In this document: in pieces, positions 59,767 to 64,000 of the stretch | Layout: every line of letters starts with the position of its first letter | Position numbering within the stretch: position 1 is the first letter of the stretch | Assembly: GCA_021845595.1 (NCBI GenBank) | Contig: JAJZVV010000003.1 | Span: 124,001-188,000 of the forward strand | Length of the DNA stretch: 64,000 bases | Source: Pseudomonadota bacterium | Lineage (GTDB): Bacteria; Pseudomonadota; Alphaproteobacteria; Acetobacterales; Acetobacteraceae | Reading direction: 5' to 3' | Notes under the pieces: generated by a model | The model's input: the letters and a program-made list of their open reading frames with translations, nothing else | What the model was told of the DNA's origin: nothing | Databases searched by the model: none | Position numbers and translations under genes: made by a program

Positions 59767-59815
59767 TTGAACTCCGAATACTGAATTCAATACCGCGCAT
59801 TCAAGGGGGTGTCAA
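59767..59815 (-). promoter_or_regulatory. Promoter with nested dyad operator for the GntR operon
   Basis: On the minus strand TTGACA (59810-59815) is 17 nt from TATTGA (59787-59792). The -10 overlaps the palindrome TGAATTCA (59782-59789), which extends to a 14-bp dyad with one mismatched pair. Outer arms TTGAA and TTCAA (59767-59771 and 59800-59804) share the same centre. This is what an autoregulated GntR operator would look like. Confidence 0.65.
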
Positions 59816-59865
59816 GCGTCGTCTTCGCTGCCGGGCGCCGCGCCGAGCCGGTGCGCCGGCCGGCG

Positions 59866-60342
59866 CTACTTCTTGCCCGGCTTCTTCGCGGCCTTCTTCG
59901 CCGCCTTGCCGGTCTCGGCCTTGCCAGCCTCGGGCTTCGCGGCGGCCCGGTCCCGGCCGGCGAGCGCGCCTTCGGCGAGGAGCACCTCGTGCGCCGCCTT
60001 GAACGCCTCCAGCCCGGCCGGAATGCCGCAATAGGCGGTGGCGTGGAGCAGGATTTCCTTGATTTCCTCGACCGTGACGCCGTTGGTGAGCGCGCCCTTG
60101 ACGTGCAGGCGCAGCTCCGCCGGCTTGCTCAGCGCGGTCAGCATGGCGAGGTTGATGATGCTGCGCGTCCGCCGGTCCAGGCCCGGCCGGCCCCAGGCCC
60201 AGCCCCAGGCCCAGGCGGTGGTGGCGCGCTGGAACGCCATCATGAAGTCGTCGGCCTTGGCCAGCGAGGCATCGACATAATCGGCGCCGAGAACCGCGCG
60301 GCGGATCGGCAAGCCCTTGTCGAACAGTGCCTCGTCGGACAT
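59866..60342 (-). CDS. Carboxymuconolactone decarboxylase family protein
   Basis: This small helical protein is of the CMD/PcaC type. Signature segments are RRTRSIINLAMLTAL, LRLHVKGALTNGVTVEEIKE and HATAYCGIPAGLEAFKAA, as in 4-carboxymuconolactone decarboxylases. Length is 158 aa from ATG 60342, preceded by GGGAGGAGG. The last 25 residues are a Lys/Ala-rich tail outside the fold. No other protocatechuate genes are near, so another small-ring decarboxylase or peroxidase-like activity is possible. Confidence 0.82.
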   Translation of the reverse strand: MSDEALFDKGLPIRRAVLGADYVDASLAKADDFMMAFQRATTAWAWGWAWGRPGLDRRTRSIINLAMLTALSKPAELRLHVKGALTNGVTVEEIKEILLHATAYCGIPAGLEAFKAAHEVLLAEGALAGRDRAAAKPEAGKAETGKAAKKAAKKPGKK

Positions 60343-60446
60343 CGTCGCCTCCTCCCTCATTTGCGCCGGAGCCTGTGCCAGGCGCGGGACTCTGTCAATC
60401 GCCGGGGGCCTCGGCGATGCGTCCCGGATCGGGCCGGCTTGCCTCG

Positions 60447-60475
60447 TTGCGCGCCGCAGCGAAGTCGGCCATGAT
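60447..60475 (+). promoter_or_regulatory. Candidate promoter of the gcv operon
   Basis: TTGCGC (60447-60452) and CATGAT (60470-60475, 4/6) are 17 nt apart. Transcription would start near 60482, about 10 nt before the riboswitch. The -35 is weak. Confidence 0.35.
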
Positions 60476-60492
60476 GGCGCGTCCAAATCGAC

Positions 60493-60693
60493 TCCGCTGC
60501 GGGAGAGGGCAGGAACTTTCCCTGCCGCCGAAGGCGCAACCGGCCCCCGGAAACGCTCAGGCAAAAGGACCGCAATGCGGAGGATGGACCTCTGGAAAGC
60601 CGGCGCCCGCCATCGAGGCCGGGTGGCCGCACCGACGGAGTAAGGCCGCGCGCCGCGCCGGCTGAATCTCTCAGGTTCCGCGACAGAGGGGGG
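60493..60693 (+). ncRNA. Tandem glycine riboswitch
   Basis: Two glycine aptamers lie in series before gcvT. Aptamer 1 (about 60493-60581) shows GGGAGAG, GCCGAAGGCGCAA, then GGAAACGCTCAGGCAAAAGG, closed by TCCGC/GCGGA. Aptamer 2 (about 60586-60693) shows CTCTGGAAAG, CACCGACGGAGTAAGG, then GAATCTCTCAGGTTCCG and ACAGAGG. These are the conserved gcvT-motif cores. Hairpins at 60698-60717 and 60725-60738 follow and could be the expression platform. In this family glycine binding usually raises gcv expression. This element, the candidate promoter and these hairpins account for the 422 nt between the CMD gene and gcvT. Confidence 0.92.
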
Positions 60694-60764
60694 TCGAGGG
60701 GTGGCAGCCGCCGCCCCGTTCCCGCCGGCATCCGCCGGTGGGCGACCCGAGCGCGGAGCGTGCC

Positions 60765-61895
60765 TTGACCCACGACGATGCCTCGACCCACGGCGATGCT
60801 TCCCTGGCTGCGACGCCGCTCGATGCGCTGCATCGCGCCCTCGGTGCCCGCATGGTCGGGTTCGCCGGCTATGCCATGCCGGTGCAGTATCCCGCCGGCA
60901 TTCTCGCCGAGCATCGCCAGTGCCGGACCGCGGCTGCCTTGTTCGATGTGTCGCACATGGGCCAGGCCCTGCTGCACGGCGCCGCCGCCGATGCCGCGCT
61001 GGAGCGCCTGGTGCCGGGCGACATGCTCGGCCTGCGCCCCGGGCGGCAGCGCTACACGCTGCTGATGCACGAGGCGGGCGGCATCCTCGATGACATCATG
61101 GTCTCGCGCCTCGAGGCCGGGCGCCTGTTCCTGGTCCTCAACGCCAGCCGCAAGGCGGCCGATCTCGCGCAGATCGGCGCCGCACTCCCCGCCGGCGTGC
61201 GCCTGGAACCGCTGCCGGACCGCGCCCTGCTCGCGGTCCAGGGGCCTGCGGCCGCAACGGTGATGGCGCGCCTGGCGCCCGCGGCGGCCGCGCTCGGCTT
61301 CATGGCGGTCGCCGAGGCGTCCATCGCCGGCACCGCCTGCCTGGTCTCGCGTTCGGGCTACACCGGGGAGGACGGGTTCGAACTCTCGGTCCCGGCCGAG
61401 GCCGCCGAGCGTGTCGCCCGCACCCTGCTCGACCAACCCGAGATCGCGCCCGCCGGCCTCGGCGCGCGCGACAGCCTGCGCCTCGAGGCCGGGCTCTGTC
61501 TTTACGGCGCGGATATCGACGAGACGACCAACCCGGTCGAGGCGGGGCTGACCTGGGTGCTGGGCAAGCGCCGGCGCGTCGCGTGGGACTTTCCCGGCGC
61601 GCCCGCGGTGCGCGCGGCGCTCGAGGATGGGCCGGCGCGCCGCCGCGTCGGGCTGCGGCCGGACGGCAGGGCCCCGGCGCGCGCCGGCACCGCGATCATC
61701 GGCCGGGGCGGAGAGACGGTGGGCCACGTCACCTCGGGCGGGTTTTCGCCGACCCTGAACGTCCCGATCGCCATGGGCTATGTGCGCGCCGATCACGCCG
61801 CCGACGGCACCACGCTGGCGCTGCGCGTGCGCGGCGCCGACCTGCCCGCGCACGTCGTCCCGCTGCCATTCGTTCCGCATCGCTATGTCCGCTGA
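60765..61895 (+). CDS. gcvT: Glycine cleavage system T protein (aminomethyltransferase)
   Basis: GcvT passes the methylene group from H-protein aminomethyl-lipoate to tetrahydrofolate and frees ammonia. Family segments include GARMVGFAGYAMPVQYP, LFDVSHMGQ, SRSGYTGEDGFELSVP and RDSLRLEAGLCLYG. The start is unusual because no ATG fits. TTG 60765 has GGAG six nt upstream and gives 376 aa. GTG 60738 is also in frame but sits in a hairpin without a ribosome site. It is the first gene under the glycine riboswitch. Confidence 0.93.
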   Translation: MTHDDASTHGDASLAATPLDALHRALGARMVGFAGYAMPVQYPAGILAEHRQCRTAAALFDVSHMGQALLHGAAADAALERLVPGDMLGLRPGRQRYTLLMHEAGGILDDIMVSRLEAGRLFLVLNASRKAADLAQIGAALPAGVRLEPLPDRALLAVQGPAAATVMARLAPAAAALGFMAVAEASIAGTACLVSRSGYTGEDGFELSVPAEAAERVARTLLDQPEIAPAGLGARDSLRLEAGLCLYGADIDETTNPVEAGLTWVLGKRRRVAWDFPGAPAVRAALEDGPARRRVGLRPDGRAPARAGTAIIGRGGETVGHVTSGGFSPTLNVPIAMGYVRADHAADGTTLALRVRGADLPAHVVPLPFVPHRYVR

Positions 61896-61905
61896 GGGGT
61901 CGCCC

Positions 61906-62276
61906 ATGTCCACGTTGCGCTTCACCAAGGACCATGAATGGGTCCGTTTCGATGGCACCGTTGCCACCATCGGCATCACCGAGCATGCGCAGACGACGCT
62001 CGGCGATATCGTGTTCGTCGAGCTGCCGGAGCCCGGACGCGACCTCGCGGAAGGCGAGGCCTGTGCGGTGGTCGAGAGCGTCAAGGCGGCCTCCGACGTC
62101 TATGCCCCGGTCGCCGGCCGCGTCACCGAGGCGAATGCCGCCCTCGCCGAGGACCCGGCGCTGGCCAATCGCTCGGCCGAGGACGAGGGATGGTTCTTCC
62201 GCATGATCCCGGCCGACGCGAAGGCGATCGAGGCGCTGATGGACGCGGACGACTACGCCGCGCACGTGGCGGCGCT

Positions 62277-62280
<4 letters not shown>
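61906..62280 (+). CDS. gcvH: Glycine cleavage system H protein
   Basis: GcvH is the lipoylated shuttle between P, T and L proteins. The lipoyl lysine is Lys60 in VVESVKAASDVY. The N-terminus FTKDHEWVR and the C-terminal EDEGWFFRM are diagnostic. Length is 124 aa. It starts 10 nt after gcvT and overlaps gcvP by four bases if gcvP begins at GTG. Confidence 0.96.

Positions 62281-64000
<1,720 letters not shown>

Noticed and set aside
59765-59800. ATG 59800 as the GntR regulator start
   Set aside because: It lies between the -35 and -10 boxes of the only good promoter, lacks a ribosome site and adds residues not expected before the winged helix.

Overview
This window is one chromosomal segment of a high-GC, free-living alphaproteobacterium. 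The order der, tig-clpP-clpX-lon-hupB, a complete nuoABCDEFGHIJKLMN operon, then birA-coaX-rnj, together with one-piece gcvP, fits Rhodospirillales, perhaps Acetobacteraceae. That placement is inferred from gene content and order, because no database search was possible. I saw no phage, insertion sequence, CRISPR array or rRNA.

1-8.0 kb holds core housekeeping genes. They are the 3' part of der, tRNA-Leu(UAG), trigger factor, ClpP, ClpX, Lon, a strong intrinsic terminator, HU, then tRNA-Val(UAC) and tRNA-Asp(GUC). 8.2-22.7 kb is an uninterrupted 14-gene complex I operon that runs by overlapping stop/start codons into birA, coaX and rnj (to 25.9 kb).

26-47.8 kb is accessory, catabolic-looking territory. 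The plus strand carries an OxyR-type regulator, a cytochrome P450 and an orphan ABC solute-binding protein. The minus strand carries two units: an RND permease with an N-acyl-D-amino-acid deacylase, and a tight acoA-acoB-acoC-hyuA-hyuB unit that joins an acetoin-dehydrogenase-like E1/E2 to an ATP-dependent hydantoinase/oxoprolinase pair. A small minus-strand unit (178-aa unknown, lipoprotein, RidA, 67-aa ORF) follows. Then comes a plus-strand unit of amidase, 2-hydroxyacid dehydrogenase, alcohol dehydrogenase, MDR oxidoreductase and a DUF3237-like protein.

47.8-55.7 kb has a barrel-like exported protein preceded by a striking palindrome, otsA, an exported unknown, panE, and an overlapping nadE-unknown-gltX unit. 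55.7-60.3 kb (minus) is a GntR-controlled pair, a TPP-dependent lyase/synthase and an acyl-CoA ligase, whose promoter lies inside a nested dyad. This leads me to move the regulator's start to a GTG. A carboxymuconolactone-decarboxylase-family gene lies upstream. 60.4-64 kb is the glycine cleavage operon gcvT-gcvH-gcvP (gcvP cut by the window end), preceded by a tandem glycine riboswitch.

The best candidates for something undescribed are the aco-hyu unit, the GntR/ligase/TPP-enzyme unit with its operator, the RND permease that lacks the usual relay lysine, and the palindrome over the start codon at 47.82 kb.
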